Shown: positions 8,427 through 17,546 of the stretch, in pieces | Numbering within the stretch: the first letter of the stretch is position 1 | How the letters are laid out: every line of letters starts with the position of its first letter | From: Altererythrobacter sp. ZODW24 | GTDB lineage: Bacteria > Pseudomonadota > Alphaproteobacteria > Sphingomonadales > Sphingomonadaceae | Reading direction: 5' to 3' | Length of the DNA stretch: 64,000 nt | NCBI RefSeq assembly: GCF_003344885.1 | Contig: NZ_CP031155.1 | Coordinates: 1,764,001-1,828,000 of the forward strand | The notes under the pieces: generated by a model | Told to the model about the DNA's origin: nothing | What the model saw: the letters and a program-made list of their open reading frames with translations, nothing else | Databases searched by the model: none | Position numbers and translations under genes: made by a program

Positions 8427-9671
8427 ATGAACATCGGTGTTTTCCATCCCGGTACACAGCATAGCTGGCAGACCGCGCTCGCTCTTCAACAGGCGGATCG
8501 TTTGGCTTGGTATGCTACTTCTCTTTTCTACAAGCCCGATGAATGGCCATACCGAATAGAGCGATATCTCTCTGGCAAGTTGCGGAAGCGGGTGTCGGCA
8601 GAGTTTGGCCGCCTTGCGATGCCAGCCTTAAACCCCGAGCTCGTGCAGGCCAGCGGTGCCGCTGAATGGTTTGAACGGATCGCCAACCGGCTTGGGCAAC
8701 GCGAATTGGCCAAGTGGCTCGACCGGCGCGGCAATCGCAACTTTGTCCATGGCATTAGCGAGCTCGTACGCGCGCCGGGCGATCTGGCATTGTGGGGCTA
8801 TAATGGCAGCAGCCTGACCAGTTTTGAATTGGCTAAACAGGTTGGAGGCAGGCCTTGCATTCTGGATCGGACCATCGGTGATGCCCGCGCCTACAATGCC
8901 GCGATGGTTGATCTGCAAGACCGCTTCGGTGAGTGGTTCTTGCCCGTCGAGCGCGCAGTCCCGGAAGATACAATCGCGCGCGATGACCGCGAATTTGAAC
9001 TCGCCGATCACATCTTGGTTGGATGCGAATATGCCCGCCGCACATTGATTGATCATTCGCCCGTTGTTTCAGTCGCGTCCAAAACGCAGGTTCTGGGTTA
9101 TTGCTTCGACGAGGCGCTGTTTTCGGACATTCCGGCCCCGAAACCAGTGAAGAAAAATAGACCTGTTCGCTTCCTCTTTCTCGGCCTCGTGATCCCGCGC
9201 AAGGGTATTCACCACATTCTGGAAGCGCTGGGCCAAATCCCGGAAAGCGAAGCGGAACTCACGATAGTGGGGGATATGAAAGTGCCCGCCGAAGCCTTCG
9301 CGAAATATGCCGGCCGGGTGACTTACAAACCCACCGTCGCGCGCTCCCAAGTGCCAAAAATCATGGCCGAACATGACGTGTTGCTACTTCCGACTTACCA
9401 CGAAGGCGCGGGCATCGTGCTCTACGAAGCGCTTGCTGCGGGAATGGGCATCATCCAGTCAAACCGGGCCGCTCTGGTCGCAACGCCAGAGACCGGTCTC
9501 ATTCTAGACCAGCTGGATACCAACACTGTTTTGCAGGCACTGCGCGTGCCGATTGAAGACCGTGACCGGCTGAACGGATGGCGCGCCGCCGCGCAAAGCG
9601 AGGCGGCTAACTACACCTTCGCCAAATACCGCCAGGGCATCGAGACCTTTTTGGCGAAGGCGGGGATATAG
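8427..9671 (+). CDS. Glycosyltransferase family 4
   Basis: The protein has 414 residues. It starts MNIGVFHPGTQHSW and its C-terminal half carries VRFLFLGLVIPRKGIHHIL (about residue 247) and a GT4 EX7E-like region, HEGAGIVLYEALAAGMG (about residue 325). The N-terminal part is unusually long and charged before the second domain, which is common in this subgroup. It is a single rightward gene, divergent from the phage-tail-like unit and convergent with the fkbM operon (gap of three bases). It is expected to add one sugar of the repeat unit in the cytoplasm. Sugar specificity cannot be told. Confidence 0.83.
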   Translation: MNIGVFHPGTQHSWQTALALQQADRLAWYATSLFYKPDEWPYRIERYLSGKLRKRVSAEFGRLAMPALNPELVQASGAAEWFERIANRLGQRELAKWLDRRGNRNFVHGISELVRAPGDLALWGYNGSSLTSFELAKQVGGRPCILDRTIGDARAYNAAMVDLQDRFGEWFLPVERAVPEDTIARDDREFELADHILVGCEYARRTLIDHSPVVSVASKTQVLGYCFDEALFSDIPAPKPVKKNRPVRFLFLGLVIPRKGIHHILEALGQIPESEAELTIVGDMKVPAEAFAKYAGRVTYKPTVARSQVPKIMAEHDVLLLPTYHEGAGIVLYEALAAGMGIIQSNRAALVATPETGLILDQLDTNTVLQALRVPIEDRDRLNGWRAAAQSEAANYTFAKYRQGIETFLAKAGI

Positions 9672-9674
9672 AGT

Positions 9675-10421
9675 CTACTGGCCGCTGAGAAAGTCAGACT
9701 TCAGCGCGATCCCGTCGCTCGTCCAACCACCGTAGTGAAAATCGTAACCTGCGTCACAAAGATGCTTAGCCACAGCCGCTAGATCACGGCGTCCAAGATG
9801 CCCGGTTTCAAGCTGGATCAAGGTGGGCGACACGGCAGACAAATCCAAGGTTTGCAGGATCTGCCAGTCATACCCTTCCGCATCGATTTGCAACAGATCG
9901 AGCTCGGCAATCGAATGTTTGGCGAACAGGGCGTCGAGGGTCATGGCCGGGACGTCAATCGACTGCAGGCTTGATGTGCTGACATCGAGCTGCTGCGCCA
10001 ATACCGCCGGATTGTTCGATACCATAGACTCAGGCTGCATTTCGGCACGGGCTGGCTTGTAGCCTTCGGGCGGAAGATAAAGCCTCAGGCTATCTCCGTC
10101 TGAAATGGCGACATTCTCAAACGCTAACCGGTCAGCACATTCTGCGTAATTGGCTTTCAATTGTTCAAACAAGGGCGGCTGTGGTTCGACCAGAACGCCG
10201 GTCCAGCCGCGATTGAGGATGTAAGGCCTGAGAGGATCGAAATACTTTCCGTCATTGGCCCCGATTTGTACGAACTTCAGCGTATCGCCATGCTTTGCCA
10301 TCAGCGATTCGACCACCAGTTCGAAAACCGGAAGCGGACGATAGCTTGCCGGGGCTTTGCGAACCTCGATGCCGCGCTTCAGCAGCCGGTCTTGCGCCAT
10401 TCGGCGAAATTTTTTGATCAC
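9675..10421 (-). CDS. FkbM family methyltransferase
   Basis: The 248-residue protein has the SAM-binding start KFVQIGANDGKYFDPLRPYI (about residues 49-68), followed by GVLVEPQPPLFEQLKANY, the pattern of FkbM O-methyltransferases. DLLQIDAEGYDWQIL (about residue 173) is the family's second conserved block. FkbM enzymes in polysaccharide loci usually methylate a sugar hydroxyl, so a methylated residue in the polymer is likely. It is the last gene of the leftward operon and overlaps the flippase stop by four bases (ATGA). Confidence 0.85.
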   Translation of the reverse strand: MIKKFRRMAQDRLLKRGIEVRKAPASYRPLPVFELVVESLMAKHGDTLKFVQIGANDGKYFDPLRPYILNRGWTGVLVEPQPPLFEQLKANYAECADRLAFENVAISDGDSLRLYLPPEGYKPARAEMQPESMVSNNPAVLAQQLDVSTSSLQSIDVPAMTLDALFAKHSIAELDLLQIDAEGYDWQILQTLDLSAVSPTLIQLETGHLGRRDLAAVAKHLCDAGYDFHYGGWTSDGIALKSDFLSGQ

Positions 10422-11776
10422 TGGTCCGCTCCTTTGTCGCTTGGCAGGCGCATATGGCTCGGCAAGATCGCTAAAAATGTATCGCGCCCAAACGCCAACG
10501 CGCCGATATTGATGCGGGTTGAGATAATGATCGTGACCAGCATCAATGCCTCGAGCGCAACGCCCGCTGCTGCTGCTCCGCTAACGCCCATACTGCCGAC
10601 CAGCACATAGGTCATCCCGATGCTCAGCGCTGCCCCGATTACGAAGACGTAACTATATGCCTCGTGCCGATTGATCGCGAGCAGTAAGTTGCCAAGGGGG
10701 TTCCATACCACCGCCAGCGCCGCCGCGATCCCGGTGAGGGTTATCATCAATTGCGGCGGCTGGATCGCGCCGCCGGTCCAAACCCTTAGAACGTCCGCTC
10801 CAAACACGGCAATTATGAATCCGAATATCACTCCGCAAATCACATTCAGGGCGGCGACCAGTCCACCAATCCGGGCAACCCGTCCGTGGTTCTCTTGCGC
10901 GAAGGCGGCGGTGAAGTCCGGCATTAGCGGGATTACGAACGTCGACATTATCTGCAGGCCGACCCGCGATACAGTACGCAAAGACGTATACAGCGGCACC
11001 ATCGCTGCGCCGCCCGCTGCGCCGATTGCGATTGCCGTACCTTGCAGAAACCCTGCCTGCCCAAGCGGCAATAGCATCGCTGCAAATGCTGGACGGAAAA
11101 GCATGCGGACCCGGTCACCACTGGCCTTTTTGCTGCCAAGCCTCATCCAACGGGCGAAACGCTTTGAGAGTATCACGTGAGCCAACAGCCCGGCGCTGCG
11201 GACAGCAAGATAGGCGATCGCAGCATCAAGTGGTGAGCCGCCAAACCAGACAATAGCCAGAACCGAGAGTCCCTCAACTAGCTGGATCGTTGCAATCAAA
11301 CTGATCGACTGGGCTTGCCTTCCTTCCGACCGTGCAACCGCTGCGAACAGGAATATCTGGAGCGATATGATGCCGTAGAGGCAAAGTATTGCGAGCGCGG
11401 TCCGCGCATCGTCTGCGTTCATTCCGCCATCGACCGCCAAGATGGAGCTAGGCAGATATGCGACGACCGCAGCGGCAATCACCAGCGTGACGGCCGAAAT
11501 GCCTATGATCATTGACCAGGCGCTTTGGAATGTGACCAGCGCTTCGTCACGATCGGCTTTCGCGACCTCGGCAATGATCCGGTTGCCTGCTGCAGTGCTG
11601 AAACCGAAGTCGCTCGCCGCGAGGAAAACCGGAATGGCCGACAGCATCAGCCATTGGCCGTAGAGCGGCAATCCCCATTGCAGTGCGAGGACGGGGACCA
11701 GCGCTAGCTGGATAAGTGCGCCCACCAACTTGCCATAGCCCATGGCCGCAACGCTCATAAGAATCCGGCGCCTCAT
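10418..11776 (-). CDS. Wzx-like polysaccharide flippase (MATE/MOP superfamily)
   Basis: A 452-residue membrane protein with about 12-14 hydrophobic segments. The beginning, GYGKLVGALIQLALVPVLAL followed by GLPLYGQWLMLSAIP, fits the MOP exporter superfamily, as does ASDFGFSTAAGNRI (about residue 54). Its role would be moving undecaprenyl-linked repeat units across the inner membrane for the Wzy-like polymerase at 735-2159. It overlaps both neighbours by four bases, which points to translational coupling within the operon. Confidence 0.83.
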   Translation of the reverse strand: MRRRILMSVAAMGYGKLVGALIQLALVPVLALQWGLPLYGQWLMLSAIPVFLAASDFGFSTAAGNRIIAEVAKADRDEALVTFQSAWSMIIGISAVTLVIAAAVVAYLPSSILAVDGGMNADDARTALAILCLYGIISLQIFLFAAVARSEGRQAQSISLIATIQLVEGLSVLAIVWFGGSPLDAAIAYLAVRSAGLLAHVILSKRFARWMRLGSKKASGDRVRMLFRPAFAAMLLPLGQAGFLQGTAIAIGAAGGAAMVPLYTSLRTVSRVGLQIMSTFVIPLMPDFTAAFAQENHGRVARIGGLVAALNVICGVIFGFIIAVFGADVLRVWTGGAIQPPQLMITLTGIAAALAVVWNPLGNLLLAINRHEAYSYVFVIGAALSIGMTYVLVGSMGVSGAAAAGVALEALMLVTIIISTRINIGALAFGRDTFLAILPSHMRLPSDKGADQ

Positions 11777-12633
11777 TGCGGTGCATCCGGTAAATCGATT
11801 GCGGCTGCCTCAGTTAGGATCGAGGCAAGGCGCGTGCGCGAAGTAGTGGCAAATATCATTCGGGCGTTTGGATGCCGTGTGGCCAACAACAGCATTGCAG
11901 CCAGTAAGTCGGTGGTCGCGCTGTCGGCGCGGCAAGTCAGTTCGGCACGAATTTTTTCTAATGCGCTGTTCGCCGCGCCGCTGCGCGACAAGGCGATCGC
12001 GGCGCTTGTTCTGACCGAATGGAATATCCTTGGCTCGGCGGAAAGTGAGCAAAACTCGGATTCTCGCGGGGCCACCTGAACCACGCAACCTTCTCGCCCT
12101 GCTTTGACGGGCCCGGTGTGCGCGTAGCCGATGTTCTTGGTTCGCCCGCTTTTCTGCTCGCCGGTAAACACTTCCCAGCTTTGAGGCGCAATATCGCCTG
12201 GTTCCGCCGCATGGAGCAGCAGCAGCTCCAGCGTTTCAACGCGAAGCAATTCCCGGCTCCGCTCAACCGACTGCTGCAAGGTGGATTTGCCATACTGTCC
12301 TGCCGAGGCGGGCGCATGATATTCCAAAAGCTCAGGCTGCCAAGCGGCAGTCCCGCCTGCGCCAGTTTTTGAGCGCAGCCATTTAGCCCAGCCACGCAAG
12401 GCAGATACTCCGGGGCGCGGTAGCCCTGCCTTTGTGTGAATTTTTGCTGCATTATCACCGGCAAGAACTTCGCCTAGCAGTTGCTCCGCTGCGCCCATTC
12501 CATAAGCTGGCGCCGTATCGAAATGCATCAGTCCGGCAGTGCAGCAATCTTCGATAAGTTGCCGCGATGCTCGAGCGCAGCCCCCACCCGCGAGCCGCGC
12601 CGTTCCGAAAATCATGCGGTCGAGCAATTTCAT
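11773..12633 (-). CDS. Aldo/keto reductase family protein
   Basis: The ATG at 12633 shares its A with the stop of the upstream gene (TGATG) and gives 286 residues starting MKLLDRMIFGTARLAGG. The family's residues can be seen: the Asp and Tyr in HFDTAPAYGMGAAEQ (about residues 35-49), the Lys in KIHTKAGL, and the His in LELLLLHAAEPGD. Such NADPH-dependent reductases act on carbonyls of sugars and similar compounds. Next to a GMC-like oxidoreductase, it may help convert one sugar or sugar acid for this polymer. The frame extends upstream to 12768, but that part lies inside the previous gene and is unlike the family. Confidence 0.8.
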   Translation of the reverse strand: MKLLDRMIFGTARLAGGGCARASRQLIEDCCTAGLMHFDTAPAYGMGAAEQLLGEVLAGDNAAKIHTKAGLPRPGVSALRGWAKWLRSKTGAGGTAAWQPELLEYHAPASAGQYGKSTLQQSVERSRELLRVETLELLLLHAAEPGDIAPQSWEVFTGEQKSGRTKNIGYAHTGPVKAGREGCVVQVAPRESEFCSLSAEPRIFHSVRTSAAIALSRSGAANSALEKIRAELTCRADSATTDLLAAMLLLATRHPNARMIFATTSRTRLASILTEAAAIDLPDAPQ

Positions 12634-14192
12634 CACCCGCGACCCGACAAGTGGTCGGCCAATCTCAGGCCGGTCGCAATTGCAGTCAGGGTGGGGTTGG
12701 CGAAACTGCCCGACGGGAATGTCGCAGCGCCCGCCACATACAGGTCGGGCATTCCGAAGACCTGACAATCGCTGTCCACCACGCCGCCTTCAGCCGACGC
12801 CGCCATTCTAGCGCCGCCTGCCTGATGACTCGAGTCAGTGCATTTATCAAAGAAGGCCGGATCAGCGGCTTCGACTAGCGGGTCGAGCTCGATCAGTCCC
12901 AGCCCGCGACCTTCGCAGGCCGCCTTGGTTGCTTTCGCGCAATGTGCCACCGCGGCCATCTCGGTGCCATTAACCGACCAATGGACTGCGATATCGGCCC
13001 GCTCCGGATGAACATCCTCTTGCAGGGCGATGTAGCTACCTATTGACGGCACCTGCTCGAATTCTACGCCTAGAGACGCATCGCCGCTCAGGAACTTGCC
13101 CGAGCGACGGCTGGTCAGATAGCGCCATGCTAGCGGTGCCAATATCCTTGCCGACTGCGCAGTTTGGCGAAGGTCTTGCAGCGCTCCAGTCGGGCCGTTG
13201 CCTATCCTTTTGGCCAGCCCCTTCATCTCGGCAATCGCCTCCCCTGCACCAAGGCGGGCGTTAATCGTCATTGCGCAATTTGAGAGTGCGTTCGCTTTCA
13301 TAGTGGCATCGGACAGCCTGATCTTCGGCGTAATCTTATGCTCTCGTGCATAGAGCGTGTCGAACATGTCGCCAAAAACCTTGCGGTTCTGCGGGTGGAT
13401 CGTTCCGGCCACACCATGCAGATGGTCGATGAACCACTTGCCGACATGGCCATTCTTGCCGAGCGGAGTTTGCGGCAGCTGGGCTTTTGCACGCAGCAAA
13501 AGGCGCGAAATCTCCAAGGTGCCGCAGGCGAGCAACGTCGATTTGGCGCTGAGCGTATGTTTGCCCCCAGTGTGATCGCGCAATCGCACACCAGAAATGC
13601 GCCCGCTTGTATCATCGGACACAACACCGATTGCTTCGTGACCCATGAGGATTTGAGGGCCGTCATTGCTAGCAATCGCTGCGTCAAAATGATGGTTGAA
13701 GTCGGGCCTTCTCATCCAGACGCTTGGCGTGATTTGTAAGCCGCTGCCAAATTCCAGAGTGTGGCCAGTCTTCTCCTGCCAGCTTACTTCCAGTGCCTCT
13801 GCATCGTGAGCGATGCCGAGCATCCCCAATGCTTCCTCAATCCACGGTGCAATCTCGTCATGGGTAAATGGCCAGCCTGGCTTGTTGCTTGCTGGATCGG
13901 GCAGGAAATCAGCCGGTGAGAAGGGCATCAACTGGCCGCCCCACAGGCGGGTTGTGCCGCCAAGGCCTTTATACCGTCCCCGGGTCAGGCCGAGGTGTTC
14001 GCGCGGCCCGGTTTGTTGGCCCGAATTGAAATTCTGATAGTCAGCCGCCAGTGCATCGCTGCCAGTTTCGACAACGCAAACGTTCTTGCCGCTCTGCGAG
14101 AGCTTGATTGCCATTGTGAGCCCCACCGCACCTGCTCCGACGATGATAACGTCGAAGACTTGGCTTTCAGATGGGCAGGAAGGGAGTATCAA
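12633..14192 (-). CDS. GMC-type FAD-dependent oxidoreductase
   Basis: The 519-residue protein has the FAD Rossmann motif in FDVIIVGAGAVGLTMAIKLS (about residues 13-32). GLGGTTRLWGGQ (about residue 76) is typical of the GMC family, and the C-terminal part carries SSHQAGGARMA and DLYVAGAATFPSGSFANPTL, the conserved cap with the catalytic His region. It would oxidise a hydroxyl group of a sugar or polyol with FAD. The start is TTG at 14192, inside a TTGA overlap with the preceding glycosyltransferase stop. The substrate is unknown. The pairing with the next-gene aldo/keto reductase suggests linked oxidation and reduction steps. Confidence 0.82.
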   Translation of the reverse strand: MILPSCPSESQVFDVIIVGAGAVGLTMAIKLSQSGKNVCVVETGSDALAADYQNFNSGQQTGPREHLGLTRGRYKGLGGTTRLWGGQLMPFSPADFLPDPASNKPGWPFTHDEIAPWIEEALGMLGIAHDAEALEVSWQEKTGHTLEFGSGLQITPSVWMRRPDFNHHFDAAIASNDGPQILMGHEAIGVVSDDTSGRISGVRLRDHTGGKHTLSAKSTLLACGTLEISRLLLRAKAQLPQTPLGKNGHVGKWFIDHLHGVAGTIHPQNRKVFGDMFDTLYAREHKITPKIRLSDATMKANALSNCAMTINARLGAGEAIAEMKGLAKRIGNGPTGALQDLRQTAQSARILAPLAWRYLTSRRSGKFLSGDASLGVEFEQVPSIGSYIALQEDVHPERADIAVHWSVNGTEMAAVAHCAKATKAACEGRGLGLIELDPLVEAADPAFFDKCTDSSHQAGGARMAASAEGGVVDSDCQVFGMPDLYVAGAATFPSGSFANPTLTAIATGLRLADHLSGRG

Positions 14193-15439
14193 AGCTGCTT
14201 GCCGCCCGCTTCACGCAGCAATTCGGTCTCGAAGCGGGCAATAATGGCGTCGCGCTCCCAACGCTCAGCGGCTCTTCGCGAAGCTTGCGCCCCTAAATTT
14301 GCTGCTTTGACCGGATCATCGAGCAATTCTGCGATAGCTGCCGCGAAGGCTTCGGAATCGCCCGGGGCGGTCGTAGTTCCGCAGCCTTGAACTTCGTCTG
14401 CAAGCCCTGTGCCCTTAGCCGCAGTGGCCACGGTCGGGCGGCCAGACAGCAACATGTTGGTTAGCTTTGAGGGCAGTACTAAATCGGCCGCATCCGTTAT
14501 TTGCGGAAGCAAATGCACGTCAGCCAGTGCCAGCAATCCGCCAACATGCTCGGCAGGTTGCAGGTCATGCAACTGGACATTTCCCAGCTTGGAAGCAAGC
14601 TGTTCCAGACGCGCCTTGTTCGGGCCCTGACCGCAAATTACGAACGTCAAATCATCTCGCTTCGACAGGCTTTTCGCTGCCTTGATTATGATTTCAATCC
14701 CTTGTTTGTTGGCGATGTTACCCGAATACAGCGCGACCTTCTTTCCTTCGAGATGCCACTGTTTCCGGTACTCAGCGGCCTGTTCGGCGTTGGGCGCGAA
14801 ATCGGCATTCGCCCAGTTTCTTAGCTCGAACGTCCTTCCAGGGGATATGCCTTTCTCATGCAGTTTCGCGATCATTTGGGGGCTGATCGTTGAAACGCGA
14901 TCCGCCAGCTTGAGCAGACCATTTTCGAGCGTTCTGGCGAGACGGGCACGGATACCATTCGGTTTGAGCAGGCCTGTGGCGAATGCGGCTTCTACCTCGA
15001 AGTCTTGGATATGTAGCCAAAGCTTGGCGCCGGCTAAGCGAGCGGCGAGCCAAGCCGTCGGGACCGACAGCGCTGACGGGGCCACGGTAAGGACTATATC
15101 AGGCCGCTGCCGGCGGGCCATGCTGATCGCAGGGATTAGTGCGGCCAGAGCAAAGCTCACCAGATGCAGGGTGCGTTTCAGCCCACTGGGCTCGGTAGGA
15201 ATGTAGTGCCTAACCCGCTTGACGCCGACCCCATTTTCAATGTCGCGTATGCCGCTTGGCGGCTGGTCTGGGTGCCGCTGCCATTGAGGATAATATGCTT
15301 GGCCGGCGACAACTTCGACAACGTGACCACGAGCTACGAGCGCCTCGGCCAACCCAGAGGTGTAAGGCCCGATGCCCACTTGCTCAGGTGCATAGTTAAG
15401 GCCGACGATCAGCAATCGGAGCGGGCCGGTATCGCTCAT
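14189..15439 (-). CDS. WcaI-type glycosyltransferase family 4
   Basis: The 416-residue protein begins LRLLIVGLNYAPEQVGIGPY, the hallmark N-terminus of WcaI-like (colanic-acid fucosyltransferase type) enzymes. VVEVVAGQAYYPQW follows at about residue 40. The second domain starts at KVALYSGNIANKQGI (about residue 229) and has VLPSKLTNMLLSGRPTVATA (about residue 329) where the nucleotide sugar binds. In colanic acid loci WcaI sits next to gmd and fcl and transfers fucose. The same neighbourhood here makes GDP-fucose a sensible donor, though this is inferred. It overlaps fcl by four bases. Confidence 0.87.
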   Translation of the reverse strand: MSDTGPLRLLIVGLNYAPEQVGIGPYTSGLAEALVARGHVVEVVAGQAYYPQWQRHPDQPPSGIRDIENGVGVKRVRHYIPTEPSGLKRTLHLVSFALAALIPAISMARRQRPDIVLTVAPSALSVPTAWLAARLAGAKLWLHIQDFEVEAAFATGLLKPNGIRARLARTLENGLLKLADRVSTISPQMIAKLHEKGISPGRTFELRNWANADFAPNAEQAAEYRKQWHLEGKKVALYSGNIANKQGIEIIIKAAKSLSKRDDLTFVICGQGPNKARLEQLASKLGNVQLHDLQPAEHVGGLLALADVHLLPQITDAADLVLPSKLTNMLLSGRPTVATAAKGTGLADEVQGCGTTTAPGDSEAFAAAIAELLDDPVKAANLGAQASRRAAERWERDAIIARFETELLREAGGKQL

Positions 15440-16392
15440 TTAGCGCCGGTTTCATTTGCCTCGGTAGCTACATTTGCGCGGAAATAATCGTAAGTAGCGG
15501 CGATCCCGTCCCGCAGCGTGATGGCGGGCTTCCAACCCATGGCGGCAATCTTGTCGCCGCTCATCAGCTTCCGCGGTGTGCCATCAGGTTTGCCTGCGTC
15601 TGCCGTGACCTTGCCTTCAAACCCAACAACTTCGCAGACGATTTCTGCCAATTCGGCAATCGTTATGTCACTGCCGGAGCCAAGATTGACGTGCTCTTCA
15701 CCAGAATAGTTCTTGAACAGGAAGACGCAGCCATCGGCCAGATCATCGACGTGCAAAAACTCGCGGCGTGGTGTTCCGCTGCCCCAAATTTCGATGCTTT
15801 CGGCCTCTGCCAGCTTCGCTTCATGCGCCTTGCGCATCAGGGCTGGCAGAACATGACTTGAGGTTAAATCGAAGTTATCGCCTGGGCCATATAGGTTCGT
15901 CGGCATAGCGCAAATGAAGTCACTGCCATATTCGCGGCGGTAAGATTGGCATAGTTTGATCCCGGCGATCTTGGCAATCGCATACCATTCGTTGGTCGGC
16001 TCAAGCGGCCCGGTGAGCAGAGCGCTTTCGCGGATCGGTTGCTCGGCTAGTTTCGGGTAAATGCAGGATGAGCCAAGGAACAGGAGCTTTTCTACAGCAG
16101 TTTGTCGCGCCGCCTCGATCACGTTCGCTTCGATCATCAAGTTGTCATAGAGGAACTGCGCGGGGAAACTGTCGTTCGCCAAAATACCGCCGACTTTGGC
16201 TGCTGCGAGGATCACGGCATCGGGCTGATTATCGTTAAACCATGCGCGCACCGCGGCTTGTTCGCGCAAATCGGTGCTTCGGTCTGATGTTAGAACTTCA
16301 CAATTCTCGCGTTCCAGCCGGCGGATAATAGCGGAGCCCACCATTCCCCCGTGTCCCGCGACATAGACCCGCTTTCCGGCCAGCTCGAACAT
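15436..16392 (-). CDS. fcl: GDP-L-fucose synthase
   Basis: The 318-residue SDR enzyme carries the NADP motif RVYVAGHGGMVGSAI (about residues 8-22), LFLGSSCIYPK (about residue 103) and the catalytic Tyr-Lys pair in EWYAIAKIAG (about residue 133). It converts GDP-4-keto-6-deoxymannose to GDP-L-fucose by epimerisation and NADPH-dependent reduction. It directly follows gmd with a one-base overlap (TAATG), so the two consecutive pathway steps are coupled. Length and motifs match the family well. Confidence 0.95.
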   Translation of the reverse strand: MFELAGKRVYVAGHGGMVGSAIIRRLERENCEVLTSDRSTDLREQAAVRAWFNDNQPDAVILAAAKVGGILANDSFPAQFLYDNLMIEANVIEAARQTAVEKLLFLGSSCIYPKLAEQPIRESALLTGPLEPTNEWYAIAKIAGIKLCQSYRREYGSDFICAMPTNLYGPGDNFDLTSSHVLPALMRKAHEAKLAEAESIEIWGSGTPRREFLHVDDLADGCVFLFKNYSGEEHVNLGSGSDITIAELAEIVCEVVGFEGKVTADAGKPDGTPRKLMSGDKIAAMGWKPAITLRDGIAATYDYFRANVATEANETGAK

Positions 16393-17465
16393 TAGCTACC
16401 TTTCGAGATGGGTGCGTCGCGCATCAGTTCCATATCCGCGAGGGTCATTTCGCGGGCTAGCTCGCGTGGGCTGATTTCATGCGTCCAGCCCAGTTTTTCG
16501 CGCGCCTTGGTTGGATCGCCGAGGAGAACCTCAACTTCAGTCGGACGGAAGTACCGAGGATCCACCTCGATCAAAACGCGCCCATCGCTTTGCGCATAGC
16601 CCTTTTCCTCCAGGCCCTCGCCGCGGAACTCGACGGGAATTCCGGCATCCTCAAACACCCAGCGCACAAAGTCGCGAACTTCGGTCGTAATACCCGTAGC
16701 GAGCACATAATCATCGGGCTCGTCCTGCTGCATCATCAACCACATCCCATGCACATATTCGCGGGCATGACCCCAGTCGCGCTGCGCATCCATATTGCCG
16801 AGATAAAGTTTGTCCTGTCGCCCGAGCGCAATAGCTGCAGCTGCACGAGTGATTTTGCGCGTTACGAATGTTTCGCCGCGTAGCGGGCTCTCGTGATTGA
16901 ACAAGATGCCGTTGGACGCATGAATGCCGTAAGCTTCGCGGTAATTCACCGTGATCCAATAGCCATAGAGCTTCGCCACCGCATAGGGGCTGCGCGGATA
17001 GAACGGCGTCGTTTCGCTCTGCGGCGATTCCTGCACCAGACCGTAAAGCTCCGACGTGGATGCCTGATAGAAACGGCTGTGCTTCTCAAGGCGGAGAATA
17101 CGGATCGCTTCGAGTAGCCGCAGCACACCCGTCGCATCAGAATTCGCTGTATATTCAGGTGTTTCAAAGGAAACCGCCACATGGCTCTGCGCAGCAAGGT
17201 TATAAATCTCGTGCGGCCTGACCTCCTGCATGATGCGGATCAGATTGGTCGAATCTGTCAGATCGCCATAATGCAATTCAAAGCGCTGATCTTCCTCGTG
17301 CGGGTCCTGATAAATGTCCTCGATCCGCCCCGTGTTAAACGAAGACGAACGGCGCTTGATGCCATGGACCTCATAGCCCTTATCCAGCAGCAGTTGGGCC
17401 AAATATGCGCCATCTTGCCCGGTAACACCGGTGATTAAGGCACGCTTCCGCTCATCATTGGCCAT
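16392..17465 (-). CDS. gmd: GDP-mannose 4,6-dehydratase
   Basis: I chose the ATG at 17465 ([19 protein letters not shown]), giving 357 residues, the usual size. The frame upstream of it, to 17543, has no family-like sequence. The NADP motif [31 protein letters not shown] and the catalytic YAVAK (within [15 protein letters not shown]) are all present. The enzyme turns GDP-mannose into GDP-4-keto-6-deoxymannose, the first step to GDP-L-fucose. It heads the tightly coupled leftward operon gmd-fcl-wcaI-GMC-AKR-wzx-fkbM. Confidence 0.96.
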   Translation of the reverse strand: MANDERKRALITGVTGQDGAYLAQLLLDKGYEVHGIKRRSSSFNTGRIEDIYQDPHEEDQRFELHYGDLTDSTNLIRIMQEVRPHEIYNLAAQSHVAVSFETPEYTANSDATGVLRLLEAIRILRLEKHSRFYQASTSELYGLVQESPQSETTPFYPRSPYAVAKLYGYWITVNYREAYGIHASNGILFNHESPLRGETFVTRKITRAAAAIALGRQDKLYLGNMDAQRDWGHAREYVHGMWLMMQQDEPDDYVLATGITTEVRDFVRWVFEDAGIPVEFRGEGLEEKGYAQSDGRVLIEVDPRYFRPTEVEVLLGDPTKAREKLGWTHEISPRELAREMTLADMELMRDAPISKGS

Positions 17466-17546
17466 TGCTTGGTTGTGTCCCCGAAGTCTGCTGCTTGTCT
17501 CTGTGTAGCTATATTGCACTTGCGAGCAAGCGCTAGGCCTCAATGT

